Shown here one piece after another: positions 52,366 to 60,847 of a DNA stretch of 64,000 nucleotides. The notes beneath the pieces were generated by a model. That model ran no database searches and had not been told where the DNA came from. It saw only the letters and a program-made list of their open reading frames with translations. A program made the position numbers and the translations under genes. This DNA comes from Prauserella marina (GTDB taxonomy: Bacteria; Actinomycetota; Actinomycetes; Mycobacteriales; Pseudonocardiaceae): NCBI RefSeq assembly GCF_002240355.1, contig NZ_CP016353.1:3398501-3462500 (forward strand). Reading direction: 5' to 3'. The first letter of the stretch is position 1, and each line of letters opens with the position of its first letter.

Positions 52366-52418
52366 CCTAGCAATTGCTTGGTGTCAACCATCGTGACGAA
52401 AGGCAAGCAAATGCTAGG
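52366..52418. promoter_or_regulatory. paired IclR operators
   Basis: CCTAGCAATTGCTTGG (52366-52381) and, inverted, GCAAGCAAATGCTAGG (52403-52418) are copies of one pseudo-palindrome, 14 of 16 positions identical when aligned in the same sense. They lie in the gap between the catabolic operon start (52310) and the IclR gene (52452). Binding by IclR is inferred. Confidence 0.75.
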
Positions 52419-52451
52419 TTGGCCCGAGGGAGCGACGAACGGGAGCACGCC

Positions 52452-53324
52452 ATGACAGCGATGCACAGTGATCCGGACGTGGTCGAGGTCGGCGAAAAGA
52501 CCGCGCGGCCCAGCGTGATCGAACGCGTGACCCAGATACTCGACGTATTCATGATGGGACCGGAGCGCTTACTGCTGGAGGACATCACGAGGGTCACCGG
52601 CCTTCCGAGGTCGACCGCGTTCCGGATCCTCAGTCAGCTCGTCGGCCTGCAATGGCTGGAGCACGACAATCGCGGATACCGGCTGGGCACCAGACTGCAC
52701 GGGCTGGGCGCGCGGCGTCACGACCACGGTGACGTAAGGGCAGCAGCGGCGACGGCACTCAACGATCTGCATCTTGCGACCGGAGCGGTCGCGCACCTCG
52801 CGGTGCTGGAAGGCGCAAACGTCCACTATCTCGACAAGATCGGTGGCGCGGCCGCGGCTTCGGTGCCGTCCGGGGTCGGGTCCCGCGTTCCCGCTGACGC
52901 GGCGGTGACCGGACTGGCGATGCTGGCCTGCCTTGTCCCGGAACAGGTCGACACCCTGCTGGCGATCTCACCAGGTTCGCGCTACCGCGAAGCGGCCGTC
53001 CTCGCGAAACTGCACCGCAAGCTCGGCGCGATCAGGCAACGGCACGGACTGGCCTTCGCGCCTGCCTCGCGCTGCCCGCTCGGCATCAGCGCGGTCGCCG
53101 CTCCGGTCGTCGGCCCCGACGGGGCCGTCGGAGCGATCTCGGTGGCCGGCAAGGGCCTGCGGTTCGAAACCGTCGCGCCGATGGTCATGTTCGCGAGCCG
53201 TCGCACCGCACGCACCATGTTTCCCGGCAAGGCTCGCGGGCAGGGCGGGAATACCACTGCCCGGCCTTTCGCCGCCCAGCGGAGCCCAGACGCTCCATTG
53301 TGGACCGCGAAACCGGGGCGCTAG
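52452..53324 (+). CDS. IclR-family transcriptional regulator
   Basis: 290 residues. The winged HTH lies at about 20-80 (VIERVTQILDVFMM...VTGLPRSTAFRILSQLV) and the IclR effector domain at about 90-260 (LATGAVAHLAVLEGANVHYLDKIGG, then SRCPLGISAVAAPVVGPDG). It diverges from the FadE-Ltp operon and probably responds to a pathway intermediate. CGGGAG lies 6 bases before the ATG. Its stop TAG sits in a CTAG shared with the convergent carboxyltransferase gene. Confidence 0.92.
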   Translation: MTAMHSDPDVVEVGEKTARPSVIERVTQILDVFMMGPERLLLEDITRVTGLPRSTAFRILSQLVGLQWLEHDNRGYRLGTRLHGLGARRHDHGDVRAAAATALNDLHLATGAVAHLAVLEGANVHYLDKIGGAAAASVPSGVGSRVPADAAVTGLAMLACLVPEQVDTLLAISPGSRYREAAVLAKLHRKLGAIRQRHGLAFAPASRCPLGISAVAAPVVGPDGAVGAISVAGKGLRFETVAPMVMFASRRTARTMFPGKARGQGGNTTARPFAAQRSPDAPLWTAKPGR

Positions 53325-54832
53325 GGAAGGTAGCCGGTGCGCGACACCGGTTCGAAGGGCCCTTCTCGCCGGGCCGCCGCGAGCCGCAGGCCGTCCAGCA
53401 ACGCGGTGCGCAGTTCGCCCGGTTCGATGACCTCGTCGTAGGTCACCGAACCGGCCAGCCGCCATGGGCCCGCGCTTTCGGCTTCGAGCAACGCCTTTCT
53501 CGTCCCGGGGTCGGCCTTGGCCGTCGCGCCGCCGACGGCGGCCGGGATCGCCCCCAGCGTCGCGCCGGGAAAAGCCAGTGAGACGGTCTGGTTGTCGTAG
53601 GCGTTCATGCCCATCACCGACGAGCCGAATCCGAACACCTTGCGCAGGGTGACGTGCAGTTTCGGAACGTGGGCGCGATGCTGGGCCGCGAACATCCGCG
53701 CACCGGCCCGCAGGATGCCGTCCTTTTCCGACGCGCTGCCCGCGAGCACCCCGGGATTGTCGGCCAGCAGCACGAGGGGAAGGTGAAACGCGGTCGTCCG
53801 CTCGACGAACCGGGCCGCCTTGTCGGCCGCGCGGACGTCGATCGCCCCCGCGAGGACGGCCGGCTGGTTGGCCACGACCGCGACCGGAACTCCGCCGAGC
53901 CTGGCGAAAGCGGTCAGCAGCGAGGTTCCGTACCTGGCGTGCGGCTCGCACACCGAACCGGCGTCGAACACCTCCTTGATGACCGCGCGCATGTCGTAAG
54001 GTCTGCGCGCGTCGGGAGGAACGATGTCCAGGAGTGCGGGCACCGCCCGGGGTTCCACGTCCTCTCCCGCGTTCACCGGCGGCCGCTGCCACGCGCTGGA
54101 CGGCAGATAGCTCAGGTAGCGCCGTGCCGTGTCCAGCGCTTCGAGCACGGTCGCGGCGACGTGGTGCGCGAGCCCGGAACCCTCCGCGTGCACGGTCGTG
54201 CCACCCAGTTCCTCCTTGGTGACGCGCTCCCCCACCGAGGCCAGCACCAGCGGAGGACCCGCGGTGAACAGCGACGCCTGACCCTCCACCATGATCGTGA
54301 AGTCGGCGAGCGGCGCGGTGAGCGCGCCGTGACCCGCCGAAGGACCGGTGACCACCGCGATCGTCGGCACGAGCCCGGAAAGCTCCACCAGCGCCTGCAA
54401 GTCGCCTGGCGCGGGGCGGTGCGGGGTGAGCGCGTTGGTTGCCCTGTGTCCCGCTCCCTCCAGCATCAGCACCAGAGGCAGCCGTTCTTGCCTCGCCAGC
54501 GTCGCGAGCCTCGCGCGCTTGGACGCGGCGGCCGTACCGATCGAGCCTCCCGCGACGGTGAAGTCCTCTGCCCCGACGAGCACGCCCCTGCCGTCGACCG
54601 TGCCGGAGCCGGCGACGAAGGCGTCGGCTGGGATGGTGCCGTCACCGGCGAGGGTGCCGAGTTCGACGAAGCTGCCCTCGTCGAGCAGTGCCTCGACCCG
54701 GGCTCGCGCGGGCAGGCCGCCGCGCGCCTTCACCCTGGCGAGCTTGGCCTCGCCGCCCATGGCTCTCGCACCGGCCCGCCGGGTGGCCAGTTCGTCGAGC
54801 AGCGGCAGCCATTCCTCGCGGTATCCGGTCAC
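53321..54832 (-). CDS. acyl-CoA carboxylase carboxyltransferase (beta) subunit
   Basis: 503 residues. Crotonase-like carboxyltransferase halves: VGAEDFTVAGGSIGTAAASKRARL in the first and LLADNPGVLAGSASEKDGILRAGARMFAA...VTLRKVFGFGSSVMGMNAYDN in the second. The biotin-carboxylase subunit is absent here. It would carboxylate an acyl-CoA such as propionyl-, methylcrotonyl- or geranyl-CoA. The GTG start shares GTGA with the ligase stop. Confidence 0.9.
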   Translation of the reverse strand: MTGYREEWLPLLDELATRRAGARAMGGEAKLARVKARGGLPARARVEALLDEGSFVELGTLAGDGTIPADAFVAGSGTVDGRGVLVGAEDFTVAGGSIGTAAASKRARLATLARQERLPLVLMLEGAGHRATNALTPHRPAPGDLQALVELSGLVPTIAVVTGPSAGHGALTAPLADFTIMVEGQASLFTAGPPLVLASVGERVTKEELGGTTVHAEGSGLAHHVAATVLEALDTARRYLSYLPSSAWQRPPVNAGEDVEPRAVPALLDIVPPDARRPYDMRAVIKEVFDAGSVCEPHARYGTSLLTAFARLGGVPVAVVANQPAVLAGAIDVRAADKAARFVERTTAFHLPLVLLADNPGVLAGSASEKDGILRAGARMFAAQHRAHVPKLHVTLRKVFGFGSSVMGMNAYDNQTVSLAFPGATLGAIPAAVGGATAKADPGTRKALLEAESAGPWRLAGSVTYDEVIEPGELRTALLDGLRLAAARREGPFEPVSRTGYLP

Positions 54833-56457
54833 GGCAGCCGCACCTTCGCCCTTTCGACCTTGCCGGTCGCGTTGCGCGGCAGTTCACGCGTGGTGAGCAG
54901 CCACCGGGAGGGCACCTTGTAGCGGGCGAGCCTCGCCAGCAGGTGTTCGCGCAGTTCGGTTTCCGACACCTCGCCCTCGGCGCGCAGCACCACGACCGCG
55001 CCGACCTCCTGGCCGAGATCGGGATGGGCGAGGCCGAGCACGATGCACTCGCGCACCGAGGGATGCGCGGCGAGCTGCGTTTCCACCTCCGCCGGGTACA
55101 CGTTCTCCGCGCCGCGCAGGATCAGATCGGAGCGCCTGCTCGACACCCGCAACGCCCCGCCGGACATCGTGCCGAGATCGCCGGTGCGAAACCAGCCGTG
55201 CGGCGCGCTCGCCGCCTCGGTCGCCTCCGGATCGCCCCAATAGCCGAGCATGAGCTGCGGGCCGCGCAGCCAGATCTCACCCTCGGTCCCCTCCGCGACG
55301 GGTCTGCCGTCGGTGCCCCTGATCTCCACGCTCATGGTGGGGACGGGTCTGCCGACGGTGTCCGGGTCCGCCCGGAGTTCGGCGGCCGAGGCGAGGGTGG
55401 CCGCCGTGGAGGACTCGGTCAGCCCGTATGTCGTGCCCAGCGTCTTTCCAGCCGAGGGCAACACTGCTCGCAGGCGTTGCTTGAGCGCGGGCGAAGAGGG
55501 CGCGCTGCCCACCGAGATGGTGCGCAGCGAACTGAGGTCCCTTCCTCCCCCTCCCGGTTGCTCCAGTCGTTCCACCAGCCGCGACACCATCGTCGGTACC
55601 GCGCCCCAGTTGGTCACCCGCTCCTGCTCGATCAGCGCGACCACCCTGTCGATGTCGAACTTGCCGAGGTGGATGACGGCGGTGTCGCCGACGGCCAGGC
55701 GGACGACGGCGAGGTTGTGCAGCGCGGCGATGTGGAACAGCGGTGTGGCGAGCAGGAACCGGCGCCCGGCCTGCGGATGGCCGAGTTCCGCCGCGATCGC
55801 GTCGTTGAGCAGGTGGAACCAGCAGGCGGCGATGACGTTGCGATGCGAGTGGGTCGCGCCTTTCGCCCTGCCGGTCGTGCCGCTGGTGAACAGGATGACA
55901 GCCGGGTCGTCCTCGTCGACGGTGAGCGAGGGCAAGCCCGCGCCCCGGTACTTCGCGACGAGCGCGGGCAGGTCCCGCTCCACCGAGAGCAGCGGGATGC
56001 CGGACGCGCCACCGCGCGCGGCGCGGCGCTCGTCGGCCACGAGCACGACCGGCCTGGTCAGCGAGAGCCCGTAGCCGATCTCGTCTCCGGCCCACATGGA
56101 GTTCATGCCGACGGCGACGGCGCCGAGCGCGACGGTGGCCCAGAACGCGATGATCCACTCCGGGCCGTTGGCCGCGCACAGCGCGACCCGGTCACCTCTG
56201 CCGACGCCGTACTCCTCGCGCAACCCGGTGGCCAGCGCGGCGACGGCGGCATGGTGTTCGGCGAAGCTGATGCCGCCGTGCTCCGTGACCAGGTAGTCGG
56301 CTTCGCCGAACGCGGTCGAGGCACGCAGCAGTTCGCCGAGACACCGCTGCCTGCCCGCGAACACGGGAAGCGCCTCACCGCGCACGTCTTCCGTGCGAAT
56401 CTCGAAGGGCGCTCCCGGCGCGGTGAGCTTCGCCAGCGCCTGTTCACGGGTGCTCAT
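54829..56457 (-). CDS. long/medium-chain acyl-CoA ligase
   Basis: 542 residues. P-loop LFTSGTTGRAKGATHSH, YGLTESSTAA, GWFRTGDLG and the terminal Lys in LPRNATGKVERA, all canonical. An activation enzyme for the second operon; the substrate is unknown. It is coupled by overlap to the carboxyltransferase and lies 21 bases after the SDR stop. Confidence 0.93.
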   Translation of the reverse strand: MSTREQALAKLTAPGAPFEIRTEDVRGEALPVFAGRQRCLGELLRASTAFGEADYLVTEHGGISFAEHHAAVAALATGLREEYGVGRGDRVALCAANGPEWIIAFWATVALGAVAVGMNSMWAGDEIGYGLSLTRPVVLVADERRAARGGASGIPLLSVERDLPALVAKYRGAGLPSLTVDEDDPAVILFTSGTTGRAKGATHSHRNVIAACWFHLLNDAIAAELGHPQAGRRFLLATPLFHIAALHNLAVVRLAVGDTAVIHLGKFDIDRVVALIEQERVTNWGAVPTMVSRLVERLEQPGGGGRDLSSLRTISVGSAPSSPALKQRLRAVLPSAGKTLGTTYGLTESSTAATLASAAELRADPDTVGRPVPTMSVEIRGTDGRPVAEGTEGEIWLRGPQLMLGYWGDPEATEAASAPHGWFRTGDLGTMSGGALRVSSRRSDLILRGAENVYPAEVETQLAAHPSVRECIVLGLAHPDLGQEVGAVVVLRAEGEVSETELREHLLARLARYKVPSRWLLTTRELPRNATGKVERAKVRLP

Positions 56458-56478
56458 CGGTTCGTCTCCCTTCCACGC

Positions 56479-57303
56479 TCAGCGCACGGTCAACTGTCCT
56501 CCGTCGACGTTCCACGCCTGCCCGGTCACCCAGCAAGCCTGGTCGCTGGCGAGGAACACGACGGCGTCGGCGACCTCTTCGGGTTTCCCCGCGCGCCGCA
56601 ACGGCACCTGAGTGTCCACATAGGTCCTCCAGTGGTCTTCGGGGAGATCGTCGAGGCGGCCCGTTCCGGTGACGCCGGGGCACACGGCGTTGACCCTGAT
56701 GCCGTAGCGACCCCATTCCCGCGCGGTCGAGGCCGTCAGTGACTGCACGGCGGCCTTGGACGCCGAGTACGCGGCGCTGCCGGGACTGCCCAGCTTGCCG
56801 CCGATCGAGGACATATTGACGACGCAACCACCCTTGCCCTGCGCGATGAGCCGCCTGCCGAACGCCTTGCTCATCAGGAACGTTCCCCGCAGGTTGGTGG
56901 CAAGCACGGTGTCCCACACCCCGGCGTCGACGTCGATCACCGGCTTGCGGTCGCTTTCCCGCGCGGCGGCGGCGTTGTTCACCACGACATCGACCGTCCC
57001 GAACGCGGCCAGCGTCTCGGCGAGCAGCGCGTCGACGGAGGATTCGCTGGACACGTCGCACACCACCGGCACGGCGCGCCTGCCTGCCGACCTGATCTCG
57101 GCGGCGACCGATTCGATGTCCCGCCAGCCGGCCTCCCGCTCCTCGCCCGGGTAACGGAAAGGATCGCGACCCGTTCCGGTGAGCACGATGTCGCAGCCCG
57201 CCCTGGCGAGCGCGAGCGCGACGGCCCTGCCGATGGAGCGCATCCGCCCCGCTCCCGTGACGACGGCGACCTTGTCGTCCAGCCCGGTCAACGCGAAGAC
57301 CAC
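56479..57303 (-). CDS. short-chain dehydrogenase
   Basis: 274 residues. The nucleotide loop is TGAGRMRSIGRA (extended), NNAAA replaces NNAG, and Ser in VNMSSIGG and YSASK supply the catalytic residues. It follows the thiolase by only 4 bases, so a 3-hydroxyacyl-CoA dehydrogenase step before thiolysis is likely. GTG start with weak ribosome site. Confidence 0.9.
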   Translation of the reverse strand: MVFALTGLDDKVAVVTGAGRMRSIGRAVALALARAGCDIVLTGTGRDPFRYPGEEREAGWRDIESVAAEIRSAGRRAVPVVCDVSSESSVDALLAETLAAFGTVDVVVNNAAAARESDRKPVIDVDAGVWDTVLATNLRGTFLMSKAFGRRLIAQGKGGCVVNMSSIGGKLGSPGSAAYSASKAAVQSLTASTAREWGRYGIRVNAVCPGVTGTGRLDDLPEDHWRTYVDTQVPLRRAGKPEEVADAVVFLASDQACWVTGQAWNVDGGQLTVR

Positions 57304-57307
57304 GGTG

Positions 57308-58441
57308 TCACATCCGTTCGATGAGCATGCCGGTCGCCATGGCTCCGCCCGCGCAGACGGCGACCATGCCGATGCTTCCCCCTGTGCGTTCGAGTTCGTC
57401 GAGGACCGTGGCGATCAATCTGATTCCGCTCGATCCGACCGGATGGCCGAGCGCGATGGCTCCGCCGTTGACGTTGAGCCGGTTCTCGTCAACCTCGTGG
57501 ACGCGCGCGAACGACATCGGCACCGCCGCGAACGCCTCGTTGACCTCGAACACGTCCACGTCGCCGATACTCAGCCCGGTCCGCTCCAGCAGCCGCCGGG
57601 CCGCCTGGACAGGTCCGTCGAGCAGGTAGCGGATCTCCGCGCCGATCAGGCACTGGGCCAGGATCCGGGCTCGTGGCCGCAGTCCGAGGTCTCGCGCGAC
57701 GCGCTCCTCCACCAGCACCGCCGCGCTCGCGCCGTCGGAGATCTGGGAGGCGGTACCGGCGGTGTGCAGACCGCCTTCGAGGATCGGGGCCAGCCCGGCC
57801 AGCGCCTCCATGCTGGTGTCGCGCAGCCCTTCGTCCCTGGCAACGACCGTGCCGTCAGGCAGGGTGACCGGCAGGATCTGCCCTTCCAGCCTTCCCAGCT
57901 CCCACGCCGTGGCGGCGCGGCGCTGCGAGCGCAGTCCGAACGCGTCCAGGTCGGTCCTGGTGAACCCGCGCCGGGCGGCGATACGGTCGGCCGCGACGTA
58001 CTGGGTGGGCAGGTCGAGCGACCAATCGTCCGGCCGGGGACGGCCGATGCCGTCACCGATGTTGGCTTGCAAGGGAATGCGGGACATCACCTCGACCCCG
58101 CAGGCCATCCCAACCTCGATCGTGCCGCCCGCGATCTGGGCCGCGACGAGATGCACCGACTGTTGCGCCGAACCGCACTGGGCGTCGATCGTGGTCGCGC
58201 CGGTCGTCTCGCCGAGTCCGGCGTGCAGCCACGCCGTGCGCACGACGTGGCCCGCTTGTTCCCCCGCTTGCGTGACGCAGCCACCGATCACCTCGCCGAC
58301 CCGCGAGGGTTCGACACCCGCCCTGGTGAGCAGATCTCGTTGCACACCACCGAGCAGGGTCACCGGATGGCAGCCCGACAACGCACCGCGCCGCCGCCCG
58401 TAGGGGGTTCTCGCGGCATCCACGATCACCGGGGTCGGCAT
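57308..58441 (-). CDS. acetyl-CoA acyltransferase (thiolase)
   Basis: 377 residues. Nucleophile Cys89 in TTIDAQCGSAQQS, catalytic His in NGGAIALGHPVGSSG, second Cys in VCAGGAMATGMLIERM. Resembles FadA5/FadA6-type steroid thiolases. Part of the second minus-strand operon, 49 bases after the dehydrogenase. Confidence 0.93.
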   Translation of the reverse strand: MPTPVIVDAARTPYGRRRGALSGCHPVTLLGGVQRDLLTRAGVEPSRVGEVIGGCVTQAGEQAGHVVRTAWLHAGLGETTGATTIDAQCGSAQQSVHLVAAQIAGGTIEVGMACGVEVMSRIPLQANIGDGIGRPRPDDWSLDLPTQYVAADRIAARRGFTRTDLDAFGLRSQRRAATAWELGRLEGQILPVTLPDGTVVARDEGLRDTSMEALAGLAPILEGGLHTAGTASQISDGASAAVLVEERVARDLGLRPRARILAQCLIGAEIRYLLDGPVQAARRLLERTGLSIGDVDVFEVNEAFAAVPMSFARVHEVDENRLNVNGGAIALGHPVGSSGIRLIATVLDELERTGGSIGMVAVCAGGAMATGMLIERM

Positions 58442-58490
58442 GCGAATCCTCCTCGTTCGGCTCGTCCGGCACCGACGCTAAGTGAGCGGG

Positions 58491-59624
58491 TCATCCCGTC
58501 GTGACCGCGTTCCCGGCAGGTGAAACCGGCGGTGTCCCGAGGAGATCACCGAGTTCGGCGGCTATCGCGTTCGCGCCGCCCAGCGTGAACGCGATCTGCC
58601 TTCCCCACAGGAAGTACCGGTGCACCGGGTAGTCGATGTCGGCGCCGATGCCGCCGTGCAGGTGCTGGCTCGTGTGCACCACCCGCAGGCCCCCTTCCGA
58701 TGCCCACCACTTGGCGACGAGTACCGCGGCAGCCGCATCGGCGCCGTCCTGATCCGCGGTGTCGAGCAGCCACGCGGCCCTGTGCGTGGTGAGCCGGATG
58801 CTCTGCACGTCCAGGTACGCGTCGGCGGCCCGCACGGCGACGGCCTGGTTGGTGGAAAGCGGCCTGCCGAACTGTTCGCGCTGGGAGGTGTAGCCGGCAG
58901 TAAGGCGCAGCGCTTCGGAGCACACCCCGAGTTGCACGGCGGCCAGCGCGACGCGCGTTCTGGCCGTCATCCAGTCGGCGACCTCGCGGCCACGGCGGTC
59001 ACTCAGGTGCTCTTGCTCGCCGATTCGCACCCCGGTGAGATTGACGGCCGCGTGACTCTCCTGACTGGTCGGCCGCACCGCGGTCAGTTCGACCCCGCTG
59101 CGCGTCGCGGGCACGATGAACACGCCACGGATCTTGTCTCCCGTGTCCGCTGCGAGGACGATCGCGTCGGCGACCCCGGCAGCGGGCACCGAGGGCAGTT
59201 CGCCGTCCAGTACCCAGCCGGGCCCTTCGCGGCGCGCGGTCACGCCCGGTTCGACGCTGCCGGTCAGCAGAGCCGTCCCCGCGACGATTCCCGGCAACCA
59301 GGCCGCCCGTTGTCCGGCGGTTCCGAACTCGGCGACCGGTAACGCCGCGGTCGCGATCGCGGCGCACAGCGGAACCTGGCCGAGCCTTCGGCCCTGCTGT
59401 TCGAGCAGGATCACCAGGCCCAGCATCCCGAGCCCGGCACCGCCGTCACGCTCAGGCAGGGCGACGCCGGTCAGTCCCGCTTCACCGAGCGTGCGCCACA
59501 GCGCCGCGTCGTAACCCGTGTCGTCGGCGACCTCGCGAACCCGTTCGGCGGACGACTGGCCGGCGAAGATCCGCTCAGCCAGTTCACGTACCGCGCTCAG
59601 TTCCTCGTCCAGTTCGAACCGCAC
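58491..59624 (-). CDS. acyl-CoA dehydrogenase (pair subunit)
   Basis: 377 residues. ACAD fold with degenerate mid motifs (GSVEPGVTARREGPGWVLDGELPSVP replaces the usual TEP-GSD) and the C-terminal REQFGRPLSTNQAVAVRAADAYLD and HLHGGIGADIDYPVHRYF. With the adjacent larger FadE (1-base gap) it forms an alpha-beta pair like FadE28/29, the weak-motif subunit being this one. Confidence 0.9.
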   Translation of the reverse strand: MRFELDEELSAVRELAERIFAGQSSAERVREVADDTGYDAALWRTLGEAGLTGVALPERDGGAGLGMLGLVILLEQQGRRLGQVPLCAAIATAALPVAEFGTAGQRAAWLPGIVAGTALLTGSVEPGVTARREGPGWVLDGELPSVPAAGVADAIVLAADTGDKIRGVFIVPATRSGVELTAVRPTSQESHAAVNLTGVRIGEQEHLSDRRGREVADWMTARTRVALAAVQLGVCSEALRLTAGYTSQREQFGRPLSTNQAVAVRAADAYLDVQSIRLTTHRAAWLLDTADQDGADAAAAVLVAKWWASEGGLRVVHTSQHLHGGIGADIDYPVHRYFLWGRQIAFTLGGANAIAAELGDLLGTPPVSPAGNAVTTG

Positions 59625-59625
59625 G

Positions 59626-60828
59626 TCACTTCCTCCCGTTTCCCCTGCGGGCGGCCAGTGTCATGCCGAGGCACTTCGCGGCGACGATCTCCCGCATCAC
59701 CTCGTTGGTGCCGCCGCCGAAGGTGTTGTTCTGTGCCCGGCGCCCGAGATTCTCCAGCCGTCCGCGCAGGGCCGCGCCCTTGCTTCCCGGTCGCAGCAGC
59801 CCTTGTGCGCCAACCACTTCCTGTAGTTTCGAGTAGGCGGTGACCACGCCCTCGGTCCCGAAGACCTTCGCGGCTGCCGAATCACCGCCGCCCAGCGTTC
59901 CCGCCGCGACGTCGGCGACAAGCCGCAGGTTCACCACGTCCATGGCACTCAGCAGCGCGTACACCTCGCCCAGTGTGGAGCGCACCCACGGCACGTCGAA
60001 CAGAACGCCTTCACCGTGCGGCTGCGCTTTCGACCAGTCGAGCACCTCGGCGAACAGTTCGCCTGCGATACCGCCTCTCGCCGCGAGCGCGACCCGCTCG
60101 TGGTTGAGCTGGCTCGTCATCAGCTTCCAGCCGCCGCCGAGTTCGCCGACGACGTTGCCGAGCGGGACGCGGACGTCGGTGTAGTAGGTGGCCGAGGTGC
60201 TGATACCGCCGACCGTCTTGATCTCGGTGACCGAGAAACCCGGATCGCTCGTGGGGACAAGCACCACCGAGATGCCGTGGTGCCCGCGCGATTCGGGGTC
60301 GGTGCGCACGGCGAGCCAGATCCAGTCGGCGTGTATCCCGGCGCTTGTGAAGATCTTGTTGCCGTTGACGACGAGTTCGTCGCCGTCGAGTCGCGCGCTG
60401 GTGCGCAGCGAGGCGAGGTCGGTTCCCGCGTCCGGTTCGGTGTAGCCGATGGCGAAGATGAGGTCACCGGCGAGGATGCGCGGGAGGAAGTAGTCCTTCT
60501 GCTCGGCAGTCCCGTACTTCATCAGCGCGGGCCCCACGGTGTTGAGCGTGACCAGCGACAGCGGCGCGTTCGCCCTGATCACCTCGTCATAGAAAACGTA
60601 CAGCGCTTCGGGATCCTCACCCCTTCCGCCGTATTCCTCCGGCCAGCCGAGCCCGAGCCAGCCGTCCTTGCCCATCCTGCGCAGGATCCTGCTGAACGTC
60701 GGGCCGCCCTCGGTCTGGTCGACGAGATCGCGCCGGTCCCGCTCCGAGATGATGGCGGCGAAGTACTCCCGCAACTGCCTTCGTAGCGCCTTCGCCTCGG
60801 AGGAAAGGTCCAACCGCATCGTCGTCAC
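59626..60828 (-). CDS. acyl-CoA dehydrogenase (pair subunit)
   Basis: 400 residues with canonical motifs: GWLGLGWPEEYGGRGED, AIGYTEPDAGTDLASLRTSA, KIFTSAGIHADWIWLA, and C-terminal FGGGTNEVMREIVAAKCLG. It is encoded one base before the partner FadE gene. The GTG at 60828 or the ATG at 60819 may be the start. Confidence 0.92.
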   Translation of the reverse strand: MTTMRLDLSSEAKALRRQLREYFAAIISERDRRDLVDQTEGGPTFSRILRRMGKDGWLGLGWPEEYGGRGEDPEALYVFYDEVIRANAPLSLVTLNTVGPALMKYGTAEQKDYFLPRILAGDLIFAIGYTEPDAGTDLASLRTSARLDGDELVVNGNKIFTSAGIHADWIWLAVRTDPESRGHHGISVVLVPTSDPGFSVTEIKTVGGISTSATYYTDVRVPLGNVVGELGGGWKLMTSQLNHERVALAARGGIAGELFAEVLDWSKAQPHGEGVLFDVPWVRSTLGEVYALLSAMDVVNLRLVADVAAGTLGGGDSAAAKVFGTEGVVTAYSKLQEVVGAQGLLRPGSKGAALRGRLENLGRRAQNNTFGGGTNEVMREIVAAKCLGMTLAARRGNGRK

Positions 60829-60847
60829 GCCTCGTCACGCTCCTCGC

